From Nitrospinae bacterium bin107 (GTDB taxonomy: Bacteria > UBA8248): 64,000 nucleotides of DNA. The translations under genes were made by a program, and so were the position numbers. Position 1 is the stretch's first letter, and each line of letters starts with the position of its first letter. The notes below the pieces were generated by a model, which saw only the letters and a list, made by a program, of their open reading frames with translations, did not search any database and was not told the origin of the DNA. Positions 27,543 to 36,183 of the stretch are shown here, piece after piece. The stretch is from NCBI GenBank assembly GCA_002238965.1, contig MPNJ01000003.1, positions 248,001 through 312,000 on the forward strand, written 5' to 3'.

Positions 27543-27558
27543 CTTCTCCGCTCAATAC

Positions 27559-28338
27559 CTAGATGTTGAACCAGGGCGTGACGAGAACGTATTTGACGTT
27601 GAGCCCGATGCGCAGGACCATTTTCGCCACTATCCCCATCATCGTCATGTTGAGCGACGCTTTTATGAGATAGCGCACCAGGCCTACGTTCTTCATGCGC
27701 TCGCGCCGCCAGATGTAGTAAGCCGGTATGGTGGCGTACCAGAGCACAATCATCACGGTGCCCGCCGCCGCCTGGCTCCAGTAACTCCTGAAGCCGAGCA
27801 TGTAGGGAAGATCCACGTTCGTCAGCGCCACGACCTTGTGCGGGTCCCAGTATTCCCAAGGCATGAAGAAGTTCCACCCCGGCCCGCGCAGGAAGGTTCC
27901 CTGCACCACCATCCACACCCACAGGACCAGAAATCCGAACAGGAAGGTGAAGATGGCGAACCTGCGCTCGTGGAAGGTGTAATACCCGTTCCCCTTTGGG
28001 TTCACGTCGATGAAGGGAATGGCCATCAGGCCCACGATGATGAGGGTGGGCAGCACGACCCCCGCCATCCACGGGTCGAAATAGACGAGCAGCTCCTGAA
28101 GGCCCAGGAAATACCACGGCGCCTTCGAGGGGTTCGGCGTGACGGAAGGATTGGCCGGCTCTTCGAGGGGCGCGTCGATCACGATGGACCACACCACCAG
28201 GAATATGGTGATGATGATCGCGCACATGAATTCGAGGCGCGTGAGGTAGGGCCACACGTGAACCTTGTCGTTCACCCGCTCCCAACTCGTCTTGGCCATC
28301 TCATCGGCAGAGCCGACTACCCTGTCTTCCTTCGCCAA
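27559..28338 (-). CDS. petD: cytochrome b C-terminal subunit (subunit IV/PetD-like)
   Basis: 259 residues with an N-terminal helix (37-54), then the Qo-site region NPSKAPWYFLGLQELL, in which the usual PEWY is APWY (73-76), and helices at about 91-109, 127-146 and 194-211. This is the C-terminal half of a split cytochrome b; it forms much of the quinol-oxidation site. The KAPWYFLG form is common in menaquinol-oxidising bacteria. The C-terminal extension after about 150 (WEYWDPHKVV and LVRYLIKASLNMTMMG) is longer than in plastid subunit IV. It is 32 bp after petB. Confidence 0.9.
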   Translation of the reverse strand: MAKEDRVVGSADEMAKTSWERVNDKVHVWPYLTRLEFMCAIIITIFLVVWSIVIDAPLEEPANPSVTPNPSKAPWYFLGLQELLVYFDPWMAGVVLPTLIIVGLMAIPFIDVNPKGNGYYTFHERRFAIFTFLFGFLVLWVWMVVQGTFLRGPGWNFFMPWEYWDPHKVVALTNVDLPYMLGFRSYWSQAAAGTVMIVLWYATIPAYYIWRRERMKNVGLVRYLIKASLNMTMMGIVAKMVLRIGLNVKYVLVTPWFNI

Positions 28339-28370
28339 TGTATTCGCCCTTCCCTGTTATGCCACGAAAC

Positions 28371-29159
28371 CTACAAGGGTCCCGAGATACCCCCGTCTTT
28401 TCGGATTCTCCAGAAGTGCACCATCATCAGAATCGCCGCTATCAAAGGAACGACTATGCAGTGCAGCACGTAGAAGCGCAAAAGCGTGGGCGGTCCGACG
28501 ATGGTTCCGCCCAGCAGCGCCGAGCGCGCGTCGAAGCGCGGAGTGACGCCCACCATTTCGGCGAACGGGCCCTCGTACCCCAGAAGCGGCGTCGCCCGCG
28601 CCATGTTCGTTCCCACCGTCACCGCCCAGATGGCGAGCTGATCCCAGGGGAGCAGATAGCCGGTGAAGCTGAGCAGGAGGGTGAGCGTGAGCAACAAGAC
28701 CCCGATGACCCAGTTGAACTCGCGTGGCGGCTTGTAGGAGCCCGTCATGAAGACGCGCAGCATGTGCAGCCACACGGCGATGACCATCGCGTGCGCCGCC
28801 CAGCGGTGCATGTTCCGCATGAACATGCCGAAGGGGGCGTCGAATTCAAGATACTTGATGTCGGCGTAGGCGTATTCGCCCACGGGCCGATAGTAGAACA
28901 TCAAGACCACGCCGGTGACGACGAGGTAGAGGAACAGCAGGAACGTCACCCCGCCCATGCACCACGTGAAGCGGATGCGGATGGCGTGCCGCCTGATTTT
29001 CGTGGGGTGCAAGTGCAGCCAGAGGTTGTCCACCACCATGAGAACGCGGTTTCTCGGCGTGTCCTCATACCCGTGGCGGAACATCGACCTCCACACCTGG
29101 GAGTCGAGCACATTGCGTTTCACCTGATCCAGATTCAAGCGTTCTTTCAAACTCGGCAT
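28371..29159 (-). CDS. petB: cytochrome b6-type subunit of quinol-cytochrome c reductase
   Basis: 262 residues with four main helices. Heme ligands are seen as His118 and His132 (spacing 14) and His233 and His248 (spacing 15); the 14/15 pattern is that of cytochrome b6 rather than bc1 cytochrome b. Cys67 in TWCMGG matches the cysteine that binds heme ci in b6. It sits in the inner membrane and moves electrons across it during quinol oxidation. It follows the Rieske gene by 43 bp and precedes subunit IV. Confidence 0.92.
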   Translation of the reverse strand: MPSLKERLNLDQVKRNVLDSQVWRSMFRHGYEDTPRNRVLMVVDNLWLHLHPTKIRRHAIRIRFTWCMGGVTFLLFLYLVVTGVVLMFYYRPVGEYAYADIKYLEFDAPFGMFMRNMHRWAAHAMVIAVWLHMLRVFMTGSYKPPREFNWVIGVLLLTLTLLLSFTGYLLPWDQLAIWAVTVGTNMARATPLLGYEGPFAEMVGVTPRFDARSALLGGTIVGPPTLLRFYVLHCIVVPLIAAILMMVHFWRIRKDGGISGPL

Positions 29160-29202
29160 CTAAAAACCCCCACGTACTCGCATCGAACGAACATATTAGC
29201 TC

Positions 29203-29757
29203 TTAGGTAAAGAGAAAAGCACCCGGGTCGTCCCACTGCCCTTTCTCGTGGCGAAACAGCTTGCTCTTGTCGATAATCAGTTGCCCATCCTCGGCCAGGC
29301 CGATCTTGAGCCTCTCGAGCGGCCTGGGCGCCGGACCCTCGAAGTTGATACCGGACCTCCAGAACCCGCTCCCGTGGCAGGGACACTTGAACTTGTCCTC
29401 TGACCCTAAGTATTTCGGCGTGCATCCCAGATGGGTGCATATCGCGCTCAGGGCGTAGAATCCGTTCTGCTCGCGGATGATCCACACGCGCTCGCTGTTC
29501 ACGTAGCGGGTGTCCACCACGCCCACGGCGTAGTCCGCCGGATCCCCCGCCTTGAACTCGGTGGGCGGTTCGAACAGAACGCGCGGGAACATGAAGCGCA
29601 GGAAACCGATCAGCGCGACGTTGATGGCGCCCAGTACGCCGAGCCACCCCGTGTAGTTCATGAACCGCCTGCGGTCGATGAACGGCTTTTTCTCTTTCGC
29701 CTCCTCCTCGTAATCGGCAGGCAACTTTACCGGAGGGGCTTTCAAGCGAGTATTCAT
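29203..29757 (-). CDS. petC: Rieske iron-sulfur protein of quinol-cytochrome c reductase
   Basis: 184 residues. An N-terminal DRRRFMNYTGWLGVLGA segment looks like a twin-arginine signal anchor (helix about 35-55). The cluster ligands lie in CTHLGC (Cys107, His109, Cys112) and CPCHGSGF (Cys125-His128), binding a [2Fe-2S] cluster that accepts the first electron from quinol. It heads the minus-strand operon and has AGGAGG upstream of the ATG. An inverted repeat at 29847-29871 lies upstream. Confidence 0.93.
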   Translation of the reverse strand: MNTRLKAPPVKLPADYEEEAKEKKPFIDRRRFMNYTGWLGVLGAINVALIGFLRFMFPRVLFEPPTEFKAGDPADYAVGVVDTRYVNSERVWIIREQNGFYALSAICTHLGCTPKYLGSEDKFKCPCHGSGFWRSGINFEGPAPRPLERLKIGLAEDGQLIIDKSKLFRHEKGQWDDPGAFLFT

Positions 29758-29846
29758 GAGGACTCTACCCTCCTGTTTTGAAACCTAAACCACCTTTCGA
29801 CCTCGCACATCCCAAATCGATCCACCTTCCAGCGTAGCACGGATAT

Positions 29847-29871
29847 ATTATCCCCCATAACGACGGATAAT
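29847..29871. promoter_or_regulatory. inverted repeat upstream of the Rieske operon
   Basis: ATTATCC (29847-29853) and GGATAAT (29865-29871) are a perfect 7-bp inverted repeat with an 11-base spacer. It lies about 90-115 bases before the Rieske start, inside the 357-bp gap 29758-30114, where I saw no gene. It could be a regulator site. Confidence 0.35.
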
Positions 29872-30114
29872 GAAACCGATTCGCTTGGTTTCGCCACGGG
29901 CGGCGCATGGCCTCGCCGGACGCCGAGACCATCAGGATTTCAGCTATTGCCAAGGTTCTTATTACGGACGAAAGCAACCGATGTCAAGAGCGAATGTGCG
30001 TTTCCCGCCGGATGGCGGGAGTTTCGCGAACTTGTGGACGGCTTTCTTCTGGAATACGATAAAATATGAGAACAAACAGGAGAGGCACTGTTTCAAGAAT
30101 CCACGGGAGCAACG

Positions 30115-30405
30115 ATGAAACGGGATGAAGTCCTGAAAATTCTCCGGGCGCACAAAGGGATACTCTCGGAGCGCTTCGGCGTCGCCGAGCTCGCCATTTT
30201 CGGCTCCTTCGCGCGCGACGAAGCCACGGAGGAGAGCGACGTGGATATTCTGGTGCATTTCGATGGGCCGGCGCACTGGAAACGATTTTTCGACGCGCAG
30301 TTCTACATCGAAGATCTGCTGGGTCGAGATGTCGATCTTGCGACGGAGAAGATGGTGCGAGCCGAGATACGCCCTTACGTCGAGCGGGAGATCGTTCATG
30401 TCTGA
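30115..30405 (+). CDS. MNT-family nucleotidyltransferase antitoxin
   Basis: 96 residues of a minimal nucleotidyltransferase: GSFARDEATEESDVDILVHF holds the GS...DxD signature (Gly30-Ser31, Asp42 and Asp44). MNT proteins pair with HEPN (DUF86) toxins and neutralise them, in studied cases by AMPylation. A start codon overlaps its stop (ATGTCTGA at 30398-30405) as in intact pairs, but that second frame closes after 11 codons. The gene is therefore probably an orphan half of a module. Confidence 0.85.
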   Translation: MKRDEVLKILRAHKGILSERFGVAELAIFGSFARDEATEESDVDILVHFDGPAHWKRFFDAQFYIEDLLGRDVDLATEKMVRAEIRPYVEREIVHV

Positions 30406-30433
30406 GGCCGGTCATGGCGGGCGTGAGAAATAG
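30398..30433 (+). pseudogene. remnant start of a HEPN-type partner gene
   Basis: ATG overlapping the antitoxin stop opens a frame reading MSEAGHGGREK and then TAG at 30431-30433. Position and first residues fit the beginning of a DUF86/HEPN gene, whose rest is missing. The neighbouring DNA is repeat sequence, so insertion or recombination may have removed it. The assignment rests on position only. Confidence 0.4.
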
Positions 30434-30500
30434 TCCGATGGACGGGGGCAACGCCTCGACCACGGGCGGTCAGCCCCTCCTTCCTCAGTCGGGGCTGACC

Positions 30501-30691
30501 TTCGATACGCGGCTTCGCCGCTACTCAGGATGAGGCGGACAGCGAGACGCTACCGGAAGCCATAGTCAGGATGAACAGACGGGGAGGCTGCTACGAAGGG
30601 TGAGAAGGCCGCTGGACGGAATCAGGCGCGGGAGAATCTGCGCCGCCACCAACCCCCTCATCCTGAGTAGGCGCGTCAGCGCCGTATCGAA
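30501..30691. repeat. 190-bp palindromic-ended repeat, copy A
   Basis: Begins TTCGATACGCGGC and ends in GCGCCGTATCGAA, with CTACTCAGGATGAG near the left end and CTCATCCTGAGTAG near the right, so the ends are inverted. A near-identical copy lies at 31194-31383. The element has no coding capacity and looks like a miniature inverted-repeat element. Confidence 0.8.
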
Positions 30692-30724
30692 GGACGAGGC
30701 CCGGCGTTAGTGGGAGCGTGGAGA

Positions 30725-31036
30725 TTAGCTCTCCCGCCGGAACTCCTTTTTCGCGGCCCGCCTGATACCCTCCCAGTCCCCCTTGATGAGTGAGATCTTC
30801 TTGCGCCGTGACCAGCCTTTGATCCGCCGCTCCGCCGCCACGGCGTCACTCGCAAGCTGGAACTCCTGCCACCAGACGAGCGTGACCGGCCTACGTCCGC
30901 GCGTATAACCCGCTACTGCCCCGGCATCGTGCTCGCCGACGCGTTCCTCGGGCGGGCGGCGGGTCAGCCCGGTGTAGAAACTCCCATCCGCGCATCGTAG
31001 CATATAGACGTAAGTCGTCGACTCGTTCACGCTCAC
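30725..31036 (-). CDS. GIY-YIG nuclease superfamily protein (UPF0213-like)
   Basis: 103 residues. The N terminus TTYVYMLRCADGSFYTGLT carries a GIY-YIG-like pair (YVYML, FYTGLT), followed by Arg in RRPPEERVGEHDAG and Glu in AERRIKGWSRRKKISLI. Proteins of this small family are predicted nucleases of unclear role. It lies exactly between two copies of the 190-bp repeat, so it may have been mobilised or duplicated with them. I see no partner gene. Confidence 0.85.
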   Translation of the reverse strand: MSVNESTTYVYMLRCADGSFYTGLTRRPPEERVGEHDAGAVAGYTRGRRPVTLVWWQEFQLASDAVAAERRIKGWSRRKKISLIKGDWEGIRRAAKKEFRRES

Positions 31037-31193
31037 CCTCTCCCCGGTCTTCTCGAACGTCTTCTAGTGTTATGAAAAATGAAAGACGACCCATTTCATG
31101 CGAACACGTTTTCGTTTGGATTTCAAACCCCTTTGCGCAGAGGCAGAAGGGCAGAGCGGGAGCGAACGCCCCGCTATAGGCGAGAGGGCATCC

Positions 31194-31383
31194 TTCGATA
31201 CACGGCTTCGCCGCTACTCAGGATGAGGCGGACAGGGAGACGCTACCGGAAGCCATAGTCAGGATGAACAGACGGGGAGGCTGCTACTCAGGATGAGAAG
31301 GCCGCTGGACGGAATCAGGCGCAGGAGAATCTGCGCCGCTACCGACCCCTCATCCTGAGTAGGCGCGTCAGCGCCGTATCGAA
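31194..31383. repeat. 190-bp palindromic-ended repeat, copy B
   Basis: Direct copy of the element at 30501-30691 with scattered substitutions and the same inverted ends. The gap 31037-31442 holds nothing else I can call. Confidence 0.8.
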
Positions 31384-31442
31384 GGAGGAGACGGACGAAG
31401 AGGCTGCCGGCCGAAACGAGACGCAATCAAGTATCGCTCTCC

Positions 31443-32435
31443 CTACAAGCCCGCGCGGTTGTTGTCCTTCACCTTTCTGTTGACCACGTTCACGGGCCAT
31501 TCGCCCGATAATACGCGCCTGACCTCGCCCGGCGCGCCCTGCTGGAGGCCGACCATGGACTCCTCGCTGTACCAGGCCGCGTGGGGGTTGATGATGACGT
31601 TCTCACGGCCTCTCAGCGGGTGCGGGTCGGGCAGGGGTTCGGGGTCGGTCGTATCGAGGGCGCAGCCTGCGATTTCGCCCGCATCGAGCGCGCGCACGAG
31701 CGCATCGGTGTCGATGATGGGGCCGCGCGAGCAGTTGACGATGACGGCGGTGTTCTTCATCTGCGCGAAAGCCTCGTCGTTCATCATCCCGCGCGTCTGG
31801 GGGATGAGCGGCGGGTGGATGGAGACGAAATCGGACTGCGCGTACATATCCGCGAGCTCCTCCATCTTCTCGCCGGGCGCGTCGAACTGGCCCTGCTCCA
31901 CGAAGGGATCGTTGAAGAGCACCCGCATCCCGAACGAGGCGGCGCGGACGGCCACCATGCGGGCGATGTTCCCGAAACCCACGAGACCCAGCGTGGCGCC
32001 CACGAGACGGAACATCGGCTTGCCCGGCGGCACAGCCCAATCGCCCGCGCGCACCTGGCGATCGTAAAACGCCACCTTACGGGCCGATGTAAGCAACAGC
32101 GCCATCGTGTGCTCGGCGACTTCCTCGATGCAGTAGGTGGGGTTGTTCGTGACGATGATGCCCGCCTCGGTGGCGGCGTCCAGGTCGATGGTGTCCACGC
32201 CGATGCCGTAGCGCGCGATGATCTTGCAGTTCGGCATCCCCGCCATGTCCTCTCGCGTGATGGGGCCGGCGTAGGTGTTCAAGATCGCCTCGCAATCGGC
32301 GGCTTCCCCGAGAAATTCCGCGGGCGTCTTCGTCTGCATGGCGACGATATCGGCCAGATCTCCCAGAATCTCGTTCTCCACGTCCAGGGACTCCCAGACG
32401 TAATCGGTCAGGACGACTTTCGCCTTGTCCGGCAT
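31443..32435 (-). CDS. D-2-hydroxyacid dehydrogenase
   Basis: 330 residues of the NAD-dependent D-isomer-specific 2-hydroxyacid dehydrogenase family (phosphoglycerate/CtBP-like). The Rossmann motif is GFGNIARMVA; the catalytic Arg is in NCSRGPIID, the Glu in DTTDPEPLPD and the His in NPHAAWYSE. No ACT domain is present, so it is not a regulated SerA. It resembles the gene at 44745-45692 in family but not closely in sequence. The substrate is unknown. Confidence 0.92.
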   Translation of the reverse strand: MPDKAKVVLTDYVWESLDVENEILGDLADIVAMQTKTPAEFLGEAADCEAILNTYAGPITREDMAGMPNCKIIARYGIGVDTIDLDAATEAGIIVTNNPTYCIEEVAEHTMALLLTSARKVAFYDRQVRAGDWAVPPGKPMFRLVGATLGLVGFGNIARMVAVRAASFGMRVLFNDPFVEQGQFDAPGEKMEELADMYAQSDFVSIHPPLIPQTRGMMNDEAFAQMKNTAVIVNCSRGPIIDTDALVRALDAGEIAGCALDTTDPEPLPDPHPLRGRENVIINPHAAWYSEESMVGLQQGAPGEVRRVLSGEWPVNVVNRKVKDNNRAGL

Positions 32436-32589
32436 GTTGTTCCCCTTTTGTTGGTTTCCATGATGGCTGAAATTTAATTGCGCGATGCTATCCCACGCTC
32501 ATAAGGGAATCAAGGCTTTGGGCGCATTCCTTGACCCCCGAGAGACCCTGTAATAGCCTTTTTCTTCACTTCCCGCTTGAGGAGAGCGC

Positions 32590-33156
32590 ATGCCGGACAT
32601 CGATTCGTTCAGGCTCAGCCCCGATGACAGCCTCCTGCTCATCGTCGACGCGCAGGAGCGGCTCATGTCCGCCATGAGAGAGGACGTGCGAGAGCAAGTC
32701 GTCGGGCGCATCCTCACGCTGACGGAAACGGCGAAGCGCCTCGATTTTCCGGTCCTCGTCACCGAGCAATACCCAAAGGGACTCGGGCCCACCGTCGAAG
32801 CGGTGGCGGAGAAGGTGCCGGGGTTCGCCCCCATCGAGAAAATCGCGTTCAGCTGCTGCGCGGAGGAGACGTTCCTGCCCCGCCTGCATGAGACGGGCAG
32901 GACGAAGATACTGCTCACGGGTGCGGAGACGCACGTATGCTGCTACCAGACGGCGCTCGATCTGCTGGAGAACGGCTTCATCGTCCACGCCGTGGCCGAC
33001 GCCACCTGTTCGCGTTCGAAGCTGAACTGGCGGACGGGCCTCTCGGCGCTCGAGCGCGCGGGCGCGATTCCCGCCACGACCGAGCAGGTTCTCTTCGAGC
33101 TTCTCCGCGTGGCGGGCACCGAGGATTTCAAAATCCTCTCGAAACTGATACGTTAA
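32590..33156 (+). CDS. isochorismatase-like cysteine hydrolase
   Basis: 188 residues with the catalytic triad Asp20 (LLIVDAQERL), Lys84 (PIEKIAFSC) and Cys117 (GAETHVCCYQTA). The cis-peptide region precedes the Cys. These enzymes hydrolyse amides or vinyl ethers such as nicotinamide, N-carbamoyl compounds or isochorismate; the substrate is open. GAGGAG is 7 bases before the ATG. The Ddl gene follows 53 bp downstream. The next gene upstream is divergent, across 154 bp. Confidence 0.9.
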   Translation: MPDIDSFRLSPDDSLLLIVDAQERLMSAMREDVREQVVGRILTLTETAKRLDFPVLVTEQYPKGLGPTVEAVAEKVPGFAPIEKIAFSCCAEETFLPRLHETGRTKILLTGAETHVCCYQTALDLLENGFIVHAVADATCSRSKLNWRTGLSALERAGAIPATTEQVLFELLRVAGTEDFKILSKLIR

Positions 33157-33209
33157 TCCCCACGCCCACCTGAAACGCTTCACACGCCCCGAGGAAGGAT
33201 TCGCCACAA

Positions 33210-34304
33210 ATGGCGTTACCGTCCCAAAAGACAAGCGTCGGCGTCGTGTTCGGCGGCCGTTCGACCGAGCACGAGGTGAGCCGCAACTCGGGCCGGGCCA
33301 TCATGGCGGAGCTCGATCCTGAGAAATACGAAGTCCATCCCCTCCTGATCACGAAATCGGGCGCCTGGATCGCCCTCCCCGCCCCGGATGCGCCGCCTGA
33401 TGACGGGCGGGAAGTTCTCTTCTCGGGCACGCCGAACGGGCGGCCGCTCAGATACGCCGAAAGCGGTGAGGACCTCAAGATTGACGTTTTCTTCCCCATC
33501 ATCCACGGCACGTTCGGGGAAGACGGCACGCTGCAGGGATTGTTCGAACTGGCGGAGGCGCCGTTCGTCGGTTCGGGGTGCGCGTCTTCGGCCGTCACGA
33601 TGGACAAGGCCGTCGCCAAGGCGGTGCTGCGCGCGGCGGGTCTGCCCGTTCTGCCGGCGCTGACGCTGTTTCCCGAAACCTGGGAGGCGGACCGCCACGC
33701 CGTTTCAGAAGAAGCCGCAGCCAAAATAGGGTATCCCCTGTTCGTCAAGCCCTCCTCATCCGGCAGCAGCGTCGGCGTCCATCTGGTGGAGAGGCCTGAT
33801 GAACTCGACGACGCGGTCGCCGACGCCTTCCGCTTCGACAGTAAAGTTTTGATCGAGGAGCACGCGCTAGGGCGCGAACTCGAGTGTTCGGTGCTTGAGG
33901 GACCATTGCCGGGAGAATTCCTCGCCAGCCCGCTCATGGAGATTACGACACGTACGGGCTGGTACGACTACGAGGCGAAATACGAGGAAGGCCGCGCTGA
34001 ACTGATTATCCCGGCTCCGGTGGAGGAATCCCTCGCCGATCACGCCCGCCTCTACGCGCGGGGCGCGTTCAGCGCGCTGGGCTGCTCGGGACTCGCCCGT
34101 GTGGATTTCTTCTACCGCGAGCGGACGGGGGAGACCTACATCAACGAGGTGAACACCCTGCCCGGCTTCACGCAGCTGAGCGGATACCCCCGCATGATCC
34201 AGGCGGCGGGCGTCTCCTACCCCGAAATGCTGGACCGCCTGATCGCTTGCGCAATGGCGCGCCACGAGAAACTTGCAATGAGGGAATACGACAGAGGCGC
34301 CTGA
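33210..34304 (+). CDS. ddl: D-alanine--D-alanine ligase
   Basis: 364 residues of the ATP-grasp Ddl family, which makes the D-Ala-D-Ala dipeptide for peptidoglycan in the cytosol. GGRSTEHEVS near the N terminus, HGTFGEDGTLQG, the ATP loop KPSSSGSSVGV and the metal-binding EVNTLPGFT are all present. GAGGAAGGA precedes the ATG. A D-Ala-D-Lac variant is not excluded, but no van-type cluster is nearby. This is probably the essential housekeeping copy. Confidence 0.95.
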   Translation: MALPSQKTSVGVVFGGRSTEHEVSRNSGRAIMAELDPEKYEVHPLLITKSGAWIALPAPDAPPDDGREVLFSGTPNGRPLRYAESGEDLKIDVFFPIIHGTFGEDGTLQGLFELAEAPFVGSGCASSAVTMDKAVAKAVLRAAGLPVLPALTLFPETWEADRHAVSEEAAAKIGYPLFVKPSSSGSSVGVHLVERPDELDDAVADAFRFDSKVLIEEHALGRELECSVLEGPLPGEFLASPLMEITTRTGWYDYEAKYEEGRAELIIPAPVEESLADHARLYARGAFSALGCSGLARVDFFYRERTGETYINEVNTLPGFTQLSGYPRMIQAAGVSYPEMLDRLIACAMARHEKLAMREYDRGA

Positions 34305-34350
34305 CCGCTTAAACCCCTTGCAACGGCGGCCGGAAAGGGAACGATGTAAT

Positions 34351-34554
34351 CACTCCCCCCTTGAGGGTCGGCTTCCCTCGGGGAAAGCCGACGAGGAAGA
34401 CGAGCGGTTTGTGCGAAGTCTGAATCGGTGGGGGGTGAATCGCGTTTTATCGCCACTCCGAGTTATACCCCCCACCGAATCGCTTTCGGGCTTACGCCCT
34501 CAGCTCTTCGTCGGTCTACCCGAGGAGGATAGACCGACCCTCAAGGGGGGAGTG
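34351..34554. repeat. 204-bp element with perfect 21-bp terminal inverted repeats
   Basis: The left end (34351-34371) and right end (34534-34554) are perfect 21-bp inverted repeats starting CACTCCCCCC. An inner inverted pair also exists (GAATCGGTGGGGGG near 34422 and CCCCCCACCGAATC near 34468). It has no coding capacity and fits a MITE-like element. It fills most of the gap 34305-34681, in which I see no gene. Confidence 0.8.
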
Positions 34555-34681
34555 GTTCTCTTCTCTCTCGTCGGTTGGCGATGCTGCCCAAGTGCGAAGC
34601 CCGCAACCGCGCCGATGGGGAACAGGTTCTCCTCTCCTGAAATTTATCCCCCACCGCCATTCCCCGCATCGGGTCTCTACG

Positions 34682-35674
34682 TCACGCTCGCAGGCAACCG
34701 TCCAGAAACCCGAACGCTCGTTCTTCGGCCCAGTAGGCCGGCGAGCGGGGGTTCCCTCCAGCCACGAATCCGACGTGCCCGCCATTTTTTACCAAAACGC
34801 CGCTCAGCCAATCCGATTCCGCCACCTGGTCGTGGGGGAACACGTGGGGCGGAACGATGGGGTCGTCTTCCGCGGAGAGGATGAGCGTTTTTACGCGAAT
34901 ATGGGGCAGATAAGGCGAAGCGTCGGCTTTCTCGTAATAATCAAGCTCATCCCTGAAACCATAGAGCGGCGCGATGACGAGGCGGTCGAAATGGTGAAAA
35001 GTCTGCGCGCGGCGCACCCCCTCGATGTCGATGAGGCCGGGGTGCAGTTTCACGAATCGCTCCGCTTTTCTCTTGACGCTGCTCAGCAGGTGCCACCTGT
35101 AGAAATAGCCGGCCACGGAATCGAGCACTTTCGCGCATGCGGCAGGATTGATACTCGCGGATATGCAGGCGGCCCCGCGTATGCGCGCGGATACCCCATC
35201 GCCGCACTCACCGAGCCATTTTAGCAGGACGTTCCCTCCCAGGGAGAAGCCCGCCAGCACGAGCGGCCCGCTGAACCGCTCCAGAATCCGCCCCGCCACG
35301 AAGCCCGGATCCCCCGTTTCTCCGCAATGGTAGAACCTGGGATTCCGGTTCGGCTCGCCGCTGCAGGAGCGGTAGTTGAGCGCCAGCGTCCGCCAGCCGA
35401 GCGCGCGCGCCCTGGCCGCCGCGCCGCGCACGTAATGGGAATCGGCCGAGCCTTCCAGGCCGTGCAGGACGAGCAGCGTCGGGGCGTCCGGATCGTCTGC
35501 GTCCAAAAAATCGACGTCCAGGAAATCGCCGTCGGGCGTATCCCAACGCTCGCGCCGCCAGGGGATGCGCGGGCGTTTTCTCAAATAATATCCCCAAACG
35601 CTCTGGAGATGCCGCCCAAGGCAATACCACGCCGGGCGGAACGGGGGGGTGAGCGAAGATTTTTTAAGTTTCAT
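34682..35674 (-). CDS. YheT-family alpha/beta hydrolase
   Basis: 330 residues. LVLHGLEGSADSHYVRG is the oxyanion region and LVLAGFSLGGNVLLKWLGE holds the nucleophile Ser, with His in NGGHVGFV near the C terminus. The protein has the PAWYCLGRHLQSVW start typical of the YheT/UPF0017 group of esterases with unclear substrates. It is the only gene between the 204-bp element and the 509-bp gap 35675-36183. Confidence 0.92.
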   Translation of the reverse strand: MKLKKSSLTPPFRPAWYCLGRHLQSVWGYYLRKRPRIPWRRERWDTPDGDFLDVDFLDADDPDAPTLLVLHGLEGSADSHYVRGAAARARALGWRTLALNYRSCSGEPNRNPRFYHCGETGDPGFVAGRILERFSGPLVLAGFSLGGNVLLKWLGECGDGVSARIRGAACISASINPAACAKVLDSVAGYFYRWHLLSSVKRKAERFVKLHPGLIDIEGVRRAQTFHHFDRLVIAPLYGFRDELDYYEKADASPYLPHIRVKTLILSAEDDPIVPPHVFPHDQVAESDWLSGVLVKNGGHVGFVAGGNPRSPAYWAEERAFGFLDGCLRA

Positions 35675-35829
35675 GCCGCGCGCATGGATACTGTTGAATC
35701 ACACCGATGAACGAGGGTTTGAAACGCGCGATGAAAGAGCAAGATACATTGCCTCCTGGAGGGTCAGCACCGACCGAGGAAGGAGGGGCTGCAGACTCCA
35801 TTTGTTTCGCCTCTTCGCCTCTGCGCGTC

Positions 35830-35849
35830 ATTCCGGCGAAAGCCGGAAT
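35830..35849. repeat. REP-like hairpin
   Basis: ATTCCGGC-GAAA-GCCGGAAT, an 8-bp stem with a GNRA tetraloop. A sister copy with loop GCAT lies at 38862-38881. These resemble the ATTCCGGC hairpins common in many proteobacterial genomes. Confidence 0.7.
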
Positions 35850-36017
35850 CCATTTGCAGGTGCGGGTGAATGCACAGCGGCGTTTCATTCCCCTGACAAT
35901 GTACGAGAACCCCGACAAAAGGCAAAAGGCGTAAAAATGGATTCCGTCGAACCCTCTCTCCTCGGTCGGTTCCGACACCGGAATGACGATGCCTCTGCTT
36001 GGTCGATAAACAAGAAT

Positions 36018-36045
36018 GTAGGGACAGGTCGCGACCTGTCCCTAC
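36018..36045. repeat. 28-bp perfect palindrome
   Basis: GTAGGGACAGGTC and its exact inverse meet at a central GC, giving a 28-bp perfect palindrome in the gap 35675-36183. It belongs to the GTAGGGACA family scattered at 40469, 40577, 43124, 56827 and 58223. No gene is seen in this 509-bp gap. Confidence 0.75.
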
Positions 36046-36183
36046 CAAAACACAATCGCTCGCTCCTCGCTCATGTCAAACCCTCGTCCATCGGAGCTTT
36101 TTCAACAGCCCCCTCAAGGGAGGAGTGAAATCTAGCGCACTTCTTCCGACGCTTTTCCAACAACACCGTATGCGGGAGTGCGA

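Noticed and set aside
34318-34884. 188-codon open frame on the plus strand
   Set aside because: It spans the 204-bp inverted-repeat element and the end of the YheT-like gene; no motif and no ribosome-binding site.
35649-36128. 159-codon open frame on the plus strand
   Set aside because: It crosses REP-like and palindromic repeats and overlaps frames on the other strand; no motif supports coding.
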